Shown: in pieces, positions 55,805-64,000 of the stretch
How positions within the stretch are numbered: the first letter of the stretch is position 1
Layout of the letters: every line of letters begins with the position of its first letter
Assembly (NCBI RefSeq): GCF_022835695.1
Contig: NZ_BQUV01000002.1
Span: 310,001-374,000, forward strand
DNA from: Bradyrhizobium sp. Ce-3
GTDB taxonomy: Bacteria > Pseudomonadota > Alphaproteobacteria > Rhizobiales > Xanthobacteraceae
Direction of reading: 5' to 3'
DNA length: 64,000 bases
Notes under the pieces: model-generated
What the model was told of the DNA's origin: nothing
The model's input: the letters and a program-made list of their open reading frames with translations, nothing else
Databases searched by the model: none
Position numbers and translations under genes: made by a program

Positions 55805-56794
55805 TCAGCGGATCCCGCCGAGACGGATCAGGTCGGAGCTCGTGAGGCTGTTCAGCCAGGGCAGGTCGACGAAGGTCAGGACGCCGAACAGCGCCATGGT
55901 GACGGCGGCCGCGATCAGCATCGCCGGCTGCCGCATCAATTCCTCCGGCCGTGCCGCGGCGGAATCCGGCGTCAGCGCCAGCCGCATATAGGACGCGAAC
56001 AGCGCGATCAGCATCGGCACCACAACGAGATATTCGATGCGGTACTTCAAGAGGAAGATCGCCATCATGAAGGCGAAGCCCTGGGCGTAGACCAGGCAGC
56101 TCGTGACCAGGCTCGAATGGGTATAGACCGCAAAGGAAGGCCGGTAGGCGGCGAGATTGGCGGTGCCGCCGGCCTCGACGATCGCGCGATGCTCGGAGAC
56201 CCGCTTGGCGGCCATCAGGAAGGCGCCGCCGAACCAGTAGGCGAGCAGGATCGACACCGGCGGCGCGATGCTCGGCACCACCGCGAACCAGCCGAACAGG
56301 AAGCGCAAGGGATTGTTGAGGGACTCGACGATGACGTCGATGAAGGCGCGGTCCTTGGCGCGGATCGGACGCACATTGTAGATCACGCCGAACACCGCGA
56401 ATACGGTTGCGGTGGCGGCGAAGGCGTAACCGAGCTGGTTGGCGGCCCAGATGCCGACGGCGGTTAGAGCGACGTATTGCGCCAGCACGATGGTCGGCGA
56501 CATCACAGTCTGCACCGCGGGGCGGGCGCGCTTGGTCGGGTGCATGGCATCGAACGGTGCGTCGAGCCATTCGTTGATGGTGTAGTTGGCCGACGACAGC
56601 GCCATCGCGACGAACAGACAGATGATGAGGCGCTCGGCGAGCGTCGCAAGCTCGATCGGCCCGGTCTGCGACATGATCAGCGCAAACGCGACGCCGGGGA
56701 TGATCAGCACATGCTTGATCCAGTGGTCGGGCCGCGCGATCGCAATGTAGTCGGTGATGCCGGCGGCCGGCGGGGCGTGGTTGGTGACGGACAT
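55805..56794 (-). CDS. UbiA-family prenyltransferase, polyprenyl-phosphoribose synthase-like
   Basis: 329 residues with about nine membrane helices. The first Asp-rich motif N74-E-W-L-D78-A-P-F-D82 is followed by HPTKRARP, a combination typical of decaprenyl-phosphate phosphoribosyltransferase rather than of ubiquinone or haem UbiA enzymes. The second site has KDRAFIDVIVESLN. GGAGG lies before the ATG at 56794. It is the first gene of the three-gene unit. Function as a phosphoribosyltransferase is inferred from motif style and neighbours. Confidence 0.8.
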   Translation of the reverse strand: MSVTNHAPPAAGITDYIAIARPDHWIKHVLIIPGVAFALIMSQTGPIELATLAERLIICLFVAMALSSANYTINEWLDAPFDAMHPTKRARPAVQTVMSPTIVLAQYVALTAVGIWAANQLGYAFAATATVFAVFGVIYNVRPIRAKDRAFIDVIVESLNNPLRFLFGWFAVVPSIAPPVSILLAYWFGGAFLMAAKRVSEHRAIVEAGGTANLAAYRPSFAVYTHSSLVTSCLVYAQGFAFMMAIFLLKYRIEYLVVVPMLIALFASYMRLALTPDSAAARPEELMRQPAMLIAAAVTMALFGVLTFVDLPWLNSLTSSDLIRLGGIR

Positions 56795-57078
56795 CGCAAT
56801 CCTCCAAACTCTGCCTGTCCCGCATCGGGGCGCGAGCGGGGAGAGACGGTTTGCCAGGGGCAGCGATCGTGCCGCGTCGCGTTGAATGGCCGTCGGTCGC
56901 AATGTCAGGCGTGCAATGCGGTTAACGCCGGTAGCGGAGGAGGGAGTTGCTGGGGGTTCTGCCCCATCAGCGGGTGTCCGGCCCGGTCATGCCCGACGCC
57001 GCCGTTCGATCGCGGCAATCGGCCTTTTCGTTGTCATGCGCCGGAATGGGACAGCTGTTTCAGTTCGGCCGCGCGCAA
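56795..57078. other. Upstream region of the UbiA operon
   Basis: 284 bases that should hold the operon's promoter. No gene or repeat is recognised; open frames here lack ribosome-binding sites. Confidence 0.35.
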
Positions 57079-57101
57079 CAAAAAAGCCGCCCGAAGGCGG
57101 C
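57079..57101 (-). terminator. Intrinsic terminator of the 67-residue protein gene
   Basis: Stem GCCGCC (57086-57091) with GGCGGC (57096-57101), CGAA loop, and an A-run at 57079-57085 that is a T-run on the minus strand. It lies 28 bases after the stop. Confidence 0.85.
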
Positions 57102-57129
57102 CGTCTTGTCTGCGGAAGGCTGAGAAATC

Positions 57130-57333
57130 CTAGCGAACCGTCGAGGTGCCCGACGAGGTGATCGCCACCGGCTTGCCGGCCTTGATGACCTGGGTGGTCT
57201 GGGCAGTCTGGGTGAAATCCGCGTTGTTCCGGGCCGAAATGCCAAAAGCCGCAATCCCGATCGCTGCAACAAGGGCAACCACCACGATCTTGAGGTGGGT
57301 CGCGCGATCAGCTGAATGGATCGAGTGGTTCAT
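57130..57333 (-). CDS. Small single-span membrane protein, unknown function
   Basis: 67 residues with GGAGG before the ATG. One membrane helix lies at about 15-33 (LKIVVVALVAAIGIAAFGIS), followed by a polar tail ending VAITSSGTSTVR, probably periplasmic. This type of gene is common in Bradyrhizobium in many copies. It has its own terminator, so it is an independent unit. Confidence 0.75.
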   Translation of the reverse strand: MNHSIHSADRATHLKIVVVALVAAIGIAAFGISARNNADFTQTAQTTQVIKAGKPVAITSSGTSTVR

Positions 57334-57523
57334 GGTCGCCTCCGGGCGTCTATGCGCCGTCCATGGCAGCTACTGGTAAGCCGCATCTGTTTCCGGATCG
57401 TTTCGTGAGTTCCGTGAAATGGTTTCGTGCCACGGGCGGATTGGTTTCACCGTGCCTTGCGTCACACAGGCGGCGAGCTAAAACTGGCCCCAGGCGCGAA
57501 CCGCGCTCGGGAGAAAAACAATA

Positions 57524-58546
57524 ATGAAAACAAAGATTATGACCCGCCGCCGGGTGCTGGGAACCGGGTCCGCGGCACTCGCCGCCACGGTGTTTGGTAA
57601 GCGCGCCATTGCCGCCCCTGAGTTCGATTTCAAGCTCGGGGTCAACACTCCGGAAACCCATCCGCTAACAATCCGCCTCGCCGAGGCCGCCAAGGCGGTC
57701 GGCGCGCAGTCGTCCGGCCGACTCAACATCACGGTGTTCGCCAACAGCCAGCTCGGCGGCGATCCGGAGATGCTGTCGCAGGTCCGGGCCGGCGGGATCG
57801 AACTGCTGGCCGCGCCCAGCATGACGCTGTCGACGTTGGTGCCGCTGTCGGGCCTGCCCAGCATCGGCTTTGCATTCCAATCCTACGACCAGGTCTGGGC
57901 GGCGATGGACGGCGGTGTCGGCGACATCGTGCGCGATGCCATTGCCAGGACAGGCGTCGTGCCGCTGAACAAGGTCTGGGACAACGGCTTCCGCCAGATC
58001 ACCTCGTCGTCGAGCCGGCAGCTCAACAGCGTCGACGATCTCAAAGGCTTCAAGATCCGCGTGCCGGTGACGGCATTGCTGACCTCGCTGTTCTCGGGGC
58101 TCGGCGCCTTGCCGTCGAGCATCTCCTACAGCGAGCTCTATTCGGCGCTGCAGACCCACATCGTCGAGGGGCAGGAGAACCCGCTGGCGCAGGTCTCGAC
58201 CGGCAAGCTCTACGAGGTGCAGAAATACTGTGCGCTGTCGAACCATTGCTGGAGCGGCTACTGGATCCTCGGCAACCGCCGCGCGATGGCGGGCCTGCCG
58301 CCAGATCTCGTCGCGCTCATCAATGCCGCGTTCGACGCGGCCGCAGTGAAGGAGCGCGCCGACCTCGTCGAGATGGATCGCTCGTTGCAGGCCGAGCTGA
58401 CCGGGAAAGGCATGACCTTCAACAAGCCGGATCCCGTGCAGTTCAGGGCGGCATTGGTGAAGGCCGGATTCTACACGCAGTGGCGGAAGACGTATGGCGC
58501 CGATGCCTGGGCGGCGCTGGAGAAATACACCGGCAAGCTGACCTGA
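57524..58546 (+). CDS. TRAP-type C4-dicarboxylate-like substrate-binding protein (DctP family)
   Basis: 340 residues with a twin-arginine signal (TRRRVLGTGSAALAATVFG, cleavage near AIAAPE). The mature part has FKLGVNTPETHPLT, the TRAP-binder signature LDDLKGFKIRVP-like VDDLKGFKIRVP, and GQENPLAQV. TRAP systems need DctQ and DctM membrane proteins; none are here, so it is an orphan. GGGAGAAA precedes the ATG. Confidence 0.88.
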   Translation: MKTKIMTRRRVLGTGSAALAATVFGKRAIAAPEFDFKLGVNTPETHPLTIRLAEAAKAVGAQSSGRLNITVFANSQLGGDPEMLSQVRAGGIELLAAPSMTLSTLVPLSGLPSIGFAFQSYDQVWAAMDGGVGDIVRDAIARTGVVPLNKVWDNGFRQITSSSSRQLNSVDDLKGFKIRVPVTALLTSLFSGLGALPSSISYSELYSALQTHIVEGQENPLAQVSTGKLYEVQKYCALSNHCWSGYWILGNRRAMAGLPPDLVALINAAFDAAAVKERADLVEMDRSLQAELTGKGMTFNKPDPVQFRAALVKAGFYTQWRKTYGADAWAALEKYTGKLT

Positions 58547-58665
58547 GCGCTGCCTGACATCACGCGCGTGATTACCTCTCGCGTAATCGCGCGCGCGAAC
58601 TCCCTTTGCGATGGTCGGTGCATCGGCGGCGATGTTGCCGATCGATCGGCTCAGGGAGATCCATC

Positions 58666-59484
58666 ATGGCCAGCCAACCGCTTTATGTATCCGCCCGCGA
58701 CGGCACAAAACTGTTCGTGCAGGATTGGGGCTCGGGCAAGCCGGTGCTCATGCTTGCCGCCTGGACGTTCAATTCGAGCGTCTGGGGCGGCCAGATCGTG
58801 GCGTTAAATGCAAGAGGCTATCGCTGCGTCGCGCCGGATCGGCGCGGCCATGGCCGCTCCGACATGCCGATGACCGGATACGATCTCGATACGCTGACCG
58901 ATGACGTCGCGGCCGTGATCGAGCAGCACGATCTGCGCGACGTCACGATCGTGGCACATTCAATGGGATCGATCGAGGCGGTGAACTATCTGGCGCGGCA
59001 CGGCTCGGCTCGTATCGCGCGGATGGTCCTGGTGGCGCCGACCACGCCGTTCATCGTGCAGACCGAGGACAATCCTGACGCGGTGCCGAGAGCGATGGTC
59101 GAGGCGCAGAATAGCGCGATCGCGCAGGACTTTTCGAAATGGATGGGCGAGAACGAGGCGCCGTTCTTCATGCCGGACACATCAGAGGTCACGCGCGCCT
59201 GGATCAGGGAGATGATGCTGAGCGTGCCGCTGCCGGTGGCGCTCGCCTGCCGCCAGACCATCTCGTTTGCCGATCTGCGCGCCGAGGCGAAGAGTATCGA
59301 TCGCCCGACGCTGATCGTGCATGGCGACAGGGATGCCAGCGCGCCATTGGAGCTCACCGGCGCGAAGACCGCAAAGCTGATCAGAGGCAGCAAGCTCGTC
59401 GTCTACGAAGGCGCGCCGCACGCGTTGCCGCTGACGCACAGCGCGCGCCTGCTGGCCGACCTGCTGGCCTTCATCGACGCCTAG
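58666..59484 (+). CDS. Alpha/beta hydrolase
   Basis: 272 residues. The nucleophile elbow is VAHSMGSIEAV with Ser, the Asp is in VHGDRDASAP, and the His in APHALPLTH. The strand motif APDRRGHGRSD is typical of chloroperoxidase-like or lactonase-like hydrolases. GGGAG lies before the ATG at 58666. Its stop overlaps the stop of the convergent MFS gene. The substrate is unknown. Confidence 0.9.
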   Translation: MASQPLYVSARDGTKLFVQDWGSGKPVLMLAAWTFNSSVWGGQIVALNARGYRCVAPDRRGHGRSDMPMTGYDLDTLTDDVAAVIEQHDLRDVTIVAHSMGSIEAVNYLARHGSARIARMVLVAPTTPFIVQTEDNPDAVPRAMVEAQNSAIAQDFSKWMGENEAPFFMPDTSEVTRAWIREMMLSVPLPVALACRQTISFADLRAEAKSIDRPTLIVHGDRDASAPLELTGAKTAKLIRGSKLVVYEGAPHALPLTHSARLLADLLAFIDA

Positions 59485-60773
59485 CTTGCCCGCGCGATGT
59501 CGGTCCGGATCCAGCGCGCCGCCCAGACGAACAGCAAGGCGCCGAGCGTCGTCGTCACCGCTGCCGACAACAGCGAGTAACGAACCGCGTCGACGCCATA
59601 GCTGGCCTTCAGCGCGTCGTTGATCAGGCCGACGGCGAGCGGGCCGACGCCCTGGCCGAAACAGGTCGCGGTGAGCAGCACGATCGCGGATGCCAGCGCG
59701 CGCATGCTGGGCTTTGCGACCGTCTGGGCGATCGCGAAGATCGGGCCGAGATGGAAGCCGACCATGAACGAGGTCAGCGCCAGGGTTGCGACCATCAGCG
59801 TGAAGCTTGGCGTCAGCATGCACAGCGCGAACACCGGGCCGGCGAGGCCGGACATGATCGCCGGTGCCCACAGCTTCCAGCGGTCGTCGCGGCGGCCGAT
59901 CCGCGCCACCACGAGGCCGCCGATCAGCGTGCCCGCCATGCCGGCGAGACCCTTGAAGGTGCCGGCATAGCTGCCGATCTCGGCGCTGCTGAGATGATGG
60001 ATGCGCGCCAGGAACGGCGGGATCCACACCGCGGTGGCGTAGTTGGTGTAGGTCGTCAGACAAAAGCCGATCAGCACGATGACGAAGCTCGGCTGCGACA
60101 ACAGGAAACCCAATGTCGGTCCGATCGGTTCGGCCTTGAAGGTCTCGGCCATCGCGCCGCGCTTCGGCTCGGAGATCGTCAGCCACAGGATGGCGGCGAG
60201 CGCGATGCCGGGCAGGCCGGCGGTAAAGAACGCCATCCGCCAGCCATAGTGCTGGTTGATGGTGCCGCCGATGAAATAGCCGAGGAAGACGCCGAGATAG
60301 GTGCCGATGGCGTAGATGCCGAGCGCGCGCGGCCGTTCGTTCTTGTCGAAGAGGTCGGCGATCATCGATTGCGAGGCCGGGGTGCCGGCGGATTCCCCGA
60401 TGCCGACGCCGACCCGTGCCAGCGCCAGCGTCGTGACGCTGGAGGCGAGGCCGCACAGATAGGTCATCGCGCTCCAGAACGCGAAGGCTGCCGCGACGAT
60501 GTTGCGGCGGTTGAGACGATCAGCCATCCGCGCAATGGGAATGCCGAGCAGTGAGTAGAACAACACGAAGCCGAACCCGGCGAGCAGGCCCATCGTGGTG
60601 TCGCTGAGCGCGAACTCCTTCTTGATCGGCTCGATCAGGACGTTGAAGATCGTGCGGTCGAGGAAGTTGAGGGCGTAGATGATCGTCAGCAGCGCAAGGA
60701 CGTAGTAGCGGCGCGCCGCGGGCGCGGCCGCGGTCTGCGTTGACGCGGCCGCCTGCGGTGCGATATCGACCAT
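59481..60773 (-). CDS. MFS transporter (spinster-like)
   Basis: 430 residues with twelve membrane helices. The helix 2-3 loop is GIPIARMADRLNRRNIVAAAFAFW, and VGIGESAGTPASQSMIADLFDKNERPRA is typical of the spinster/organic-acid group. A GGGGAGG lies before the ATG. It is 44 bases downstream of the Rieske oxygenase gene on the same strand, so it probably imports the oxygenase's substrate. Confidence 0.9.
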   Translation of the reverse strand: MVDIAPQAAASTQTAAAPAARRYYVLALLTIIYALNFLDRTIFNVLIEPIKKEFALSDTTMGLLAGFGFVLFYSLLGIPIARMADRLNRRNIVAAAFAFWSAMTYLCGLASSVTTLALARVGVGIGESAGTPASQSMIADLFDKNERPRALGIYAIGTYLGVFLGYFIGGTINQHYGWRMAFFTAGLPGIALAAILWLTISEPKRGAMAETFKAEPIGPTLGFLLSQPSFVIVLIGFCLTTYTNYATAVWIPPFLARIHHLSSAEIGSYAGTFKGLAGMAGTLIGGLVVARIGRRDDRWKLWAPAIMSGLAGPVFALCMLTPSFTLMVATLALTSFMVGFHLGPIFAIAQTVAKPSMRALASAIVLLTATCFGQGVGPLAVGLINDALKASYGVDAVRYSLLSAAVTTTLGALLFVWAARWIRTDIARAS

Positions 60774-60817
60774 GACTTCCTCCCCGCTTGTTTTTCTTGT
60801 TTGCTTGACCGCGGGCC

Positions 60818-62008
60818 TCAGGCCTCGCGGATGTAATTCCCCGCTTCGAACTCGACCGGCCTGGCATCGGCGTCGAACGACACCCCGATCGGGTCACGGC
60901 CGGCGGCGAGCGCCTCGAGCTGGTCGGAGAGCATCCGGCGGATCATCAGGATGCCGCGGTCGCTCTGGCCGAAATGCTCTTCCGAATGGACGGTCACCGG
61001 CCCCTGGCCGACCTGCGCCTCGTAGTCGCCGGGGAATTGCTGGTGCTCCCGCTCGGTCATGTCCCACCAGAACTTGCCGTTGAACTTCGAGCGCATGCGG
61101 CCGATGTCGCCTGCGTTCTTCACCCGGCCGGCGACATAGATGCGGAACGAGCTGTCGTCGATCGGCAAGGTCCAGCCGATCGATTCGACGCGGGCGAATT
61201 GCGCGACCCGCGGATTGGGCACGACGCGGAGCGTGGGGAGGGCGGCCTCGGTGACGCGATAGAACACACGGCCGTCGTCCTGCATGCGGATCGAGCGCAC
61301 CGCGACACCGCGCGGCGACATCTCGAACTTCACCTCGGGCATCGAAGCCATCATGTTGGTGAATTGCGGCCCTGAGAACGAGCCGTGCAGCACCGGCACG
61401 TGATAGGGGTCGGCGACGTTCTCGAAATGCTGCAGCCAGTTGCAGGGGATCACGGCCGGCCCGCCGCCGCCGATCGAGGAATCGTCGGCCTCGACGAACT
61501 CGCCGTCGTCCATCGTCTCCAGGCACTCGTAGCGCGGTAGCACCGGCTTCTTATCGGCCGGGCCCATATAGGCGAAGATCAGGCCGTAGCGCTCCTGCAC
61601 CGGATACCAGGGCTGGCGTACCTTGTCCTTGAACAGGCCGCCTTCCGGCTCGCAGGGCTGTTCGAGGCAGTGGCCTTCGGCGTCGAACTTCCAGCCGTGA
61701 TAGCAGCAGCGGATGCCGTCTTCCTCGACCTTGCCGTAATAGAGCGTGGTGCCGCGATGGCAGCAGCGCGCGTGCAGCAGGCCCACCCGGCCATGACGGT
61801 CGCGGAAGAGGATGAGGTCTTCGCCAAGCGCGCGGACTTTTCTGGGGATATCGGTGGCGTCGCCGACGAGCCCGACCGGATGCCAGTAGCGGCGCAGCAG
61901 CTCGCCCATCGGTGTGCCGCGGACCACCGAGGTGAGCTCGGTCCGCGTGGTCGAGGGCTTCATCGCATAGGCCGTGCCGAGGTCGCGGTCCCGCTGGGTG
62001 ATCGTCAT
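60818..62008 (-). CDS. Rieske non-haem iron oxygenase, alpha-subunit type
   Basis: 396 residues. The Rieske 2Fe-2S site is CCHRG and, 17 residues on, CCYHGW. The C-terminal catalytic domain has NWLQHFENVADPYHVPVLH with the two His of the mononuclear iron. The arrangement recalls single-component aromatic O-demethylases of the vanillate/dicamba type. It needs separate electron carriers, not seen here. GGAGGAG precedes the ATG. It is divergent from a MarR gene across two palindromes. Confidence 0.92.
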   Translation of the reverse strand: MTITQRDRDLGTAYAMKPSTTRTELTSVVRGTPMGELLRRYWHPVGLVGDATDIPRKVRALGEDLILFRDRHGRVGLLHARCCHRGTTLYYGKVEEDGIRCCYHGWKFDAEGHCLEQPCEPEGGLFKDKVRQPWYPVQERYGLIFAYMGPADKKPVLPRYECLETMDDGEFVEADDSSIGGGGPAVIPCNWLQHFENVADPYHVPVLHGSFSGPQFTNMMASMPEVKFEMSPRGVAVRSIRMQDDGRVFYRVTEAALPTLRVVPNPRVAQFARVESIGWTLPIDDSSFRIYVAGRVKNAGDIGRMRSKFNGKFWWDMTEREHQQFPGDYEAQVGQGPVTVHSEEHFGQSDRGILMIRRMLSDQLEALAAGRDPIGVSFDADARPVEFEAGNYIREA

Positions 62009-62050
62009 CTACGTCTCCTCCCGCCGCCGGTCTGACGCCGCGGTTGCTTC

Positions 62051-62094
62051 ATCGTTGATGAAGTCAACGATATATCGATGACAATGTCAACGAT
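62051..62094. promoter_or_regulatory. Two matched palindromes between Rieske and MarR genes
   Basis: Site 1 is ATCGTTGA (62051-62058), a 5-base spacer, TCAACGAT (62064-62071), perfect. Site 2 is ATCGATGA (62074-62081), a 5-base spacer, TCAACGAT (62087-62094), with one mismatch. The centres are 23 bases apart, about two helical turns. The layout fits two MarR dimers bound on one face of the DNA. Confidence 0.75.
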
Positions 62095-62139
62095 CTCGTC
62101 TAGCTTGGCAGCGACCGGCTTTGTTGGCAGAGGTTGGCG

Positions 62140-62655
62140 ATGACCGAGAAGCTCAGGACTGAGAAGGCCTTGCCGCCGGAGGCGATCACTGACGCCGAGC
62201 TCGCGCCGGTGACCGCGATGATGTCGTCGCGGCTGATGGTGCTGGCCAATCTGCTCAGGCGCGGCGCGATGCTGCGTTACAAGCGGCTGACCGGACTGTC
62301 CTCGGTCGAGTTCGGCCTGGTCGTCTCGCTCGGCCGGCGGCCGCCGATGAGCGTGGTGCGGCTTGCCGAAGCCGTCGGCATGGACAAGGGCCAGATCAGC
62401 CGGGCGCTCGCCGAGCTGGTGGCGCGCAAGCTGGTGGCCAAGGCCGCCAACCCGCGTGACAACCGGGAGACGTTGATCTCCCTCACCAAAGCGGGCCTCG
62501 CCGCCCACGACGCCATCGTGGCCGGCGCGCAGGAGCGCAACCGCCGCCTGCTGGAACAGCTTGATCCACAGGAACTTGCAGTGCTGCTCGGACACATCGA
62601 CCGGTTGACCGCAACGGCCGCCGAGATGCTGGCTGCCGAGCGGGAGCTGGGCTGA
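62140..62655 (+). CDS. MarR-family transcriptional regulator
   Basis: 171 residues from the ATG at 62140 with GAGGT upstream. The winged helix is VVRLAEAVGMDKGQISRALAEL (about 84-105) and wing AANPRDNRETLISLTKAG. MarR proteins usually repress a divergent catabolic gene and are released by its substrate, matching the Rieske gene opposite. There is an N-terminal extension of about 30 residues. The ligand is unknown. Confidence 0.93.
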   Translation: MTEKLRTEKALPPEAITDAELAPVTAMMSSRLMVLANLLRRGAMLRYKRLTGLSSVEFGLVVSLGRRPPMSVVRLAEAVGMDKGQISRALAELVARKLVAKAANPRDNRETLISLTKAGLAAHDAIVAGAQERNRRLLEQLDPQELAVLLGHIDRLTATAAEMLAAERELG

Positions 62656-62869
62656 TATGGGGAGAGCGCAGGGCACCGGATGGCCGCCGCGGCGTTGCCC
62701 GAAGAGGCAAGCGCACCCGCCCGACGCGGCCAAGAGCCCGCGGGAAGGACGGTAAAAGCGTCAAAATAGCTTGTCTTGCGCCCCCTGTTGCGCTGCGCTA
62801 AAGCCTCAAGAACAATTCCAATCAACGAATCTGCGGCACGTCCGAAACCGCAGCAAGAAGGCCTCGCCG

Positions 62870-63235
62870 ATGACCGGCATCCTGCAGAATTACCTCCCAC
62901 TTGTGGTCTTTATCGGAGTTGCGAGCCTGATCGGTCTCGCGCTCCTGATCGCGCCGTTCCTGGTCGCGTTCCAATCACCCGACCCGGAAAAGCTGTCCGC
63001 CTATGAATGCGGATTCAACGCTTTTGACGACGCCCGCATGAAGTTCGACGTCCGGTTCTATCTGGTGGCGATCCTCTTCATCATCTTCGATCTCGAAGTG
63101 GCGTTCCTGTTCCCCTGGGCGGTGGCGTTCGGAAAGCTCGGTGCCACCGGCTTCTGGTCGATGATGGTGTTCCTGGCCGTGCTGACGGTCGGGTTCGCGT
63201 ATGAATGGAAGAAAGGCGCGCTCGAATGGGATTGA
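62870..63235 (+). CDS. nuoA: NADH-quinone oxidoreductase subunit A
   Basis: Membrane subunit of respiratory complex I, 121 residues with three helices: [40 protein letters not shown] and [20 protein letters not shown]. The quinone-tunnel loop [21 protein letters not shown] is intact. The start at 62870 has GAAGG upstream. It overlaps nuoB by 10 bases, the beginning of a nuo operon that continues past the window. Confidence 0.97.
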   Translation: MTGILQNYLPLVVFIGVASLIGLALLIAPFLVAFQSPDPEKLSAYECGFNAFDDARMKFDVRFYLVAILFIIFDLEVAFLFPWAVAFGKLGATGFWSMMVFLAVLTVGFAYEWKKGALEWD

Positions 63236-63816
63236 GCCCCACCGCCGCATCCTCGCAGCCGGCGATTGCGCAGGCTCCGAGGGGTATTCTCGATCCGTCG
63301 ACCGGCAAGCCGGTCGGCGCGAGTGATCCGTTTTTCCTCGAGGTCAACCACGAGCTGTCCGACAAGGGCTTCTTCGTCGCGGCCGCCGACGACCTCATCA
63401 CCTGGGCGCGCACCGGCTCGCTGATGTGGATGACCTTCGGTCTCGCCTGTTGCGCGGTCGAGATGATGCAGGTCTCGATGCCGCGCTACGACGTCGAGCG
63501 CTTCGGCTTTGCACCACGTGCCTCGCCGCGGCAGTCCGACGTGATGATCGTCGCGGGCACGCTGACCAACAAGATGGCGCCCGCGCTGCGCAAGGTCTAC
63601 GACCAGATGCCGGAGCCGCGCTACGTCATCTCGATGGGCTCCTGCGCCAATGGTGGCGGGTACTACCACTACTCCTACTCGGTGGTGCGTGGCTGCGACC
63701 GCATCGTGCCGATCGACATCTACGTGCCGGGCTGCCCGCCCACGGCGGAGGCACTGCTTTACGGCGTGCTGCTGCTGCAGAAGAAGATCCGCCGCATCGG
63801 CACCATCGAACGCTAA
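63226..63816 (+). CDS. nuoB: NADH-quinone oxidoreductase subunit B
   Basis: Peripheral subunit that carries the N2 4Fe-4S cluster, 196 residues from the ATG at 63226. Cluster ligands are the CC pair in GLACCAVEM, the Cys in GSCANGGG and the Cys in [24 protein letters not shown] segment is also typical. The N-terminal 35 residues are an alphaproteobacterial extension. The start lies inside the nuoA 3' end. Confidence 0.98.
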   Translation: MGLSPTAASSQPAIAQAPRGILDPSTGKPVGASDPFFLEVNHELSDKGFFVAAADDLITWARTGSLMWMTFGLACCAVEMMQVSMPRYDVERFGFAPRASPRQSDVMIVAGTLTNKMAPALRKVYDQMPEPRYVISMGSCANGGGYYHYSYSVVRGCDRIVPIDIYVPGCPPTAEALLYGVLLLQKKIRRIGTIER

Positions 63817-63826
63817 GGTTTCAGGC

Positions 63827-64000
63827 ATGGACGACGGCAAGCTCGACGCCCTTGGGCAGACGATCGTGAGCGCGCTTCCGGGCGCCGCCACGGCGCACTC
63901 GGTCGCGTTCAATCAACTCACTATCGACGTCGAGATTGGCAGAATCGTGGACGTCGTCACTTTTCTGCGTGACGATGCCGGGTGCCGCTTCGTCAACTTC
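63827..64000 (+). CDS. nuoC: NADH-quinone oxidoreductase subunit C, cut by window edge
   Basis: The first 58 residues only, starting MDDGKLDALGQTIVSALPG. The segment IVDVVTFLRDDAGCRFVNF matches the beginning of NuoC, the 30-kDa subunit of the hydrophilic arm. It begins 10 bases after nuoB, the canonical order. The rest lies beyond base 64000. Confidence 0.9.
   Translation, partial: MDDGKLDALGQTIVSALPGAATAHSVAFNQLTIDVEIGRIVDVVTFLRDDAGCRFVNF

Overview
The window reads as a stretch of alphaproteobacterial chromosome, most likely Bradyrhizobium or a close relative. It is GC-rich with long antisense open frames. It carries a rhizobial-type glnB-glnA pair, an NrtR-nadA-nadB unit, a tig-clpP-clpX-lon protease block, the start of a nuo operon, and many orphan substrate-binding proteins and regulators. 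Three tRNA genes are present (Leu-UAG, Val-UAC, Asp-GUC). I saw no rRNA, insertion sequence, phage gene, CRISPR array or replication origin.

Left part (1-12.5 kb): a minus-strand NAD synthesis unit, with nrtR, then nadA overlapping a truncated nadB. Two near-identical 21-bp palindromes sit in front of nadA, and the inner one covers its ribosome-binding site. Next come metY, a CoA-binding protein and an ECHDC3-like crotonase. On the plus strand follow a thioesterase, the rplM-rpsI operon behind a terminator-like leader hairpin, a diguanylate cyclase with an intact inhibitory site, and small metabolic or membrane proteins.

Middle part (12.5-35.7 kb): mostly accessory. It holds a large repeat protein with a HEITE metalloprotease-like motif, a hybrid PAS histidine kinase, an M19 dipeptidase, two orphan ABC substrate-binding proteins, a GlxA-type regulator divergent from a tautomerase, glnA and glnB with a sigma-54 promoter, the NAD(P)HX repair enzyme, a B12-binding radical SAM protein, an SDR/LysR divergent pair, a TPR protein, a mandelate racemase-like enzyme with the complete active site, and a multicopper-oxidase fold that has lost most copper ligands. 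Three interspersed palindromic elements lie between genes here.

Right part (35.7-64 kb): tRNA-Leu, then tig, clpP (with a likely RpoH promoter), clpX and lon. About 20 kb of accessory genes follow before nuoA-nuoB-nuoC, which run off the end. That interval includes an MFS/GntR pair, tRNA-Val, small conserved proteins, pepT, HU, tRNA-Asp, two very small membrane peptides, an envelope-polymer region (methyltransferase, polymerase-like membrane protein, and a tightly coupled UbiA prenyltransferase / GT-C-like / HAD phosphatase trio), an orphan TRAP binding protein, an alpha/beta hydrolase, an MFS carrier, and a Rieske oxygenase divergent from a MarR regulator across two matched palindromes.

The strongest candidates for new biology are the UbiA/GT-C/HAD trio as a possible polyprenyl-phospho-pentose glycosylation module, the copper-less multicopper-oxidase fold, the tandem MarR operator, the tandem NrtR operator, and the unannotated 49- and 29-residue membrane peptides. 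All functional statements rest on reading motifs by eye; no database search was possible.
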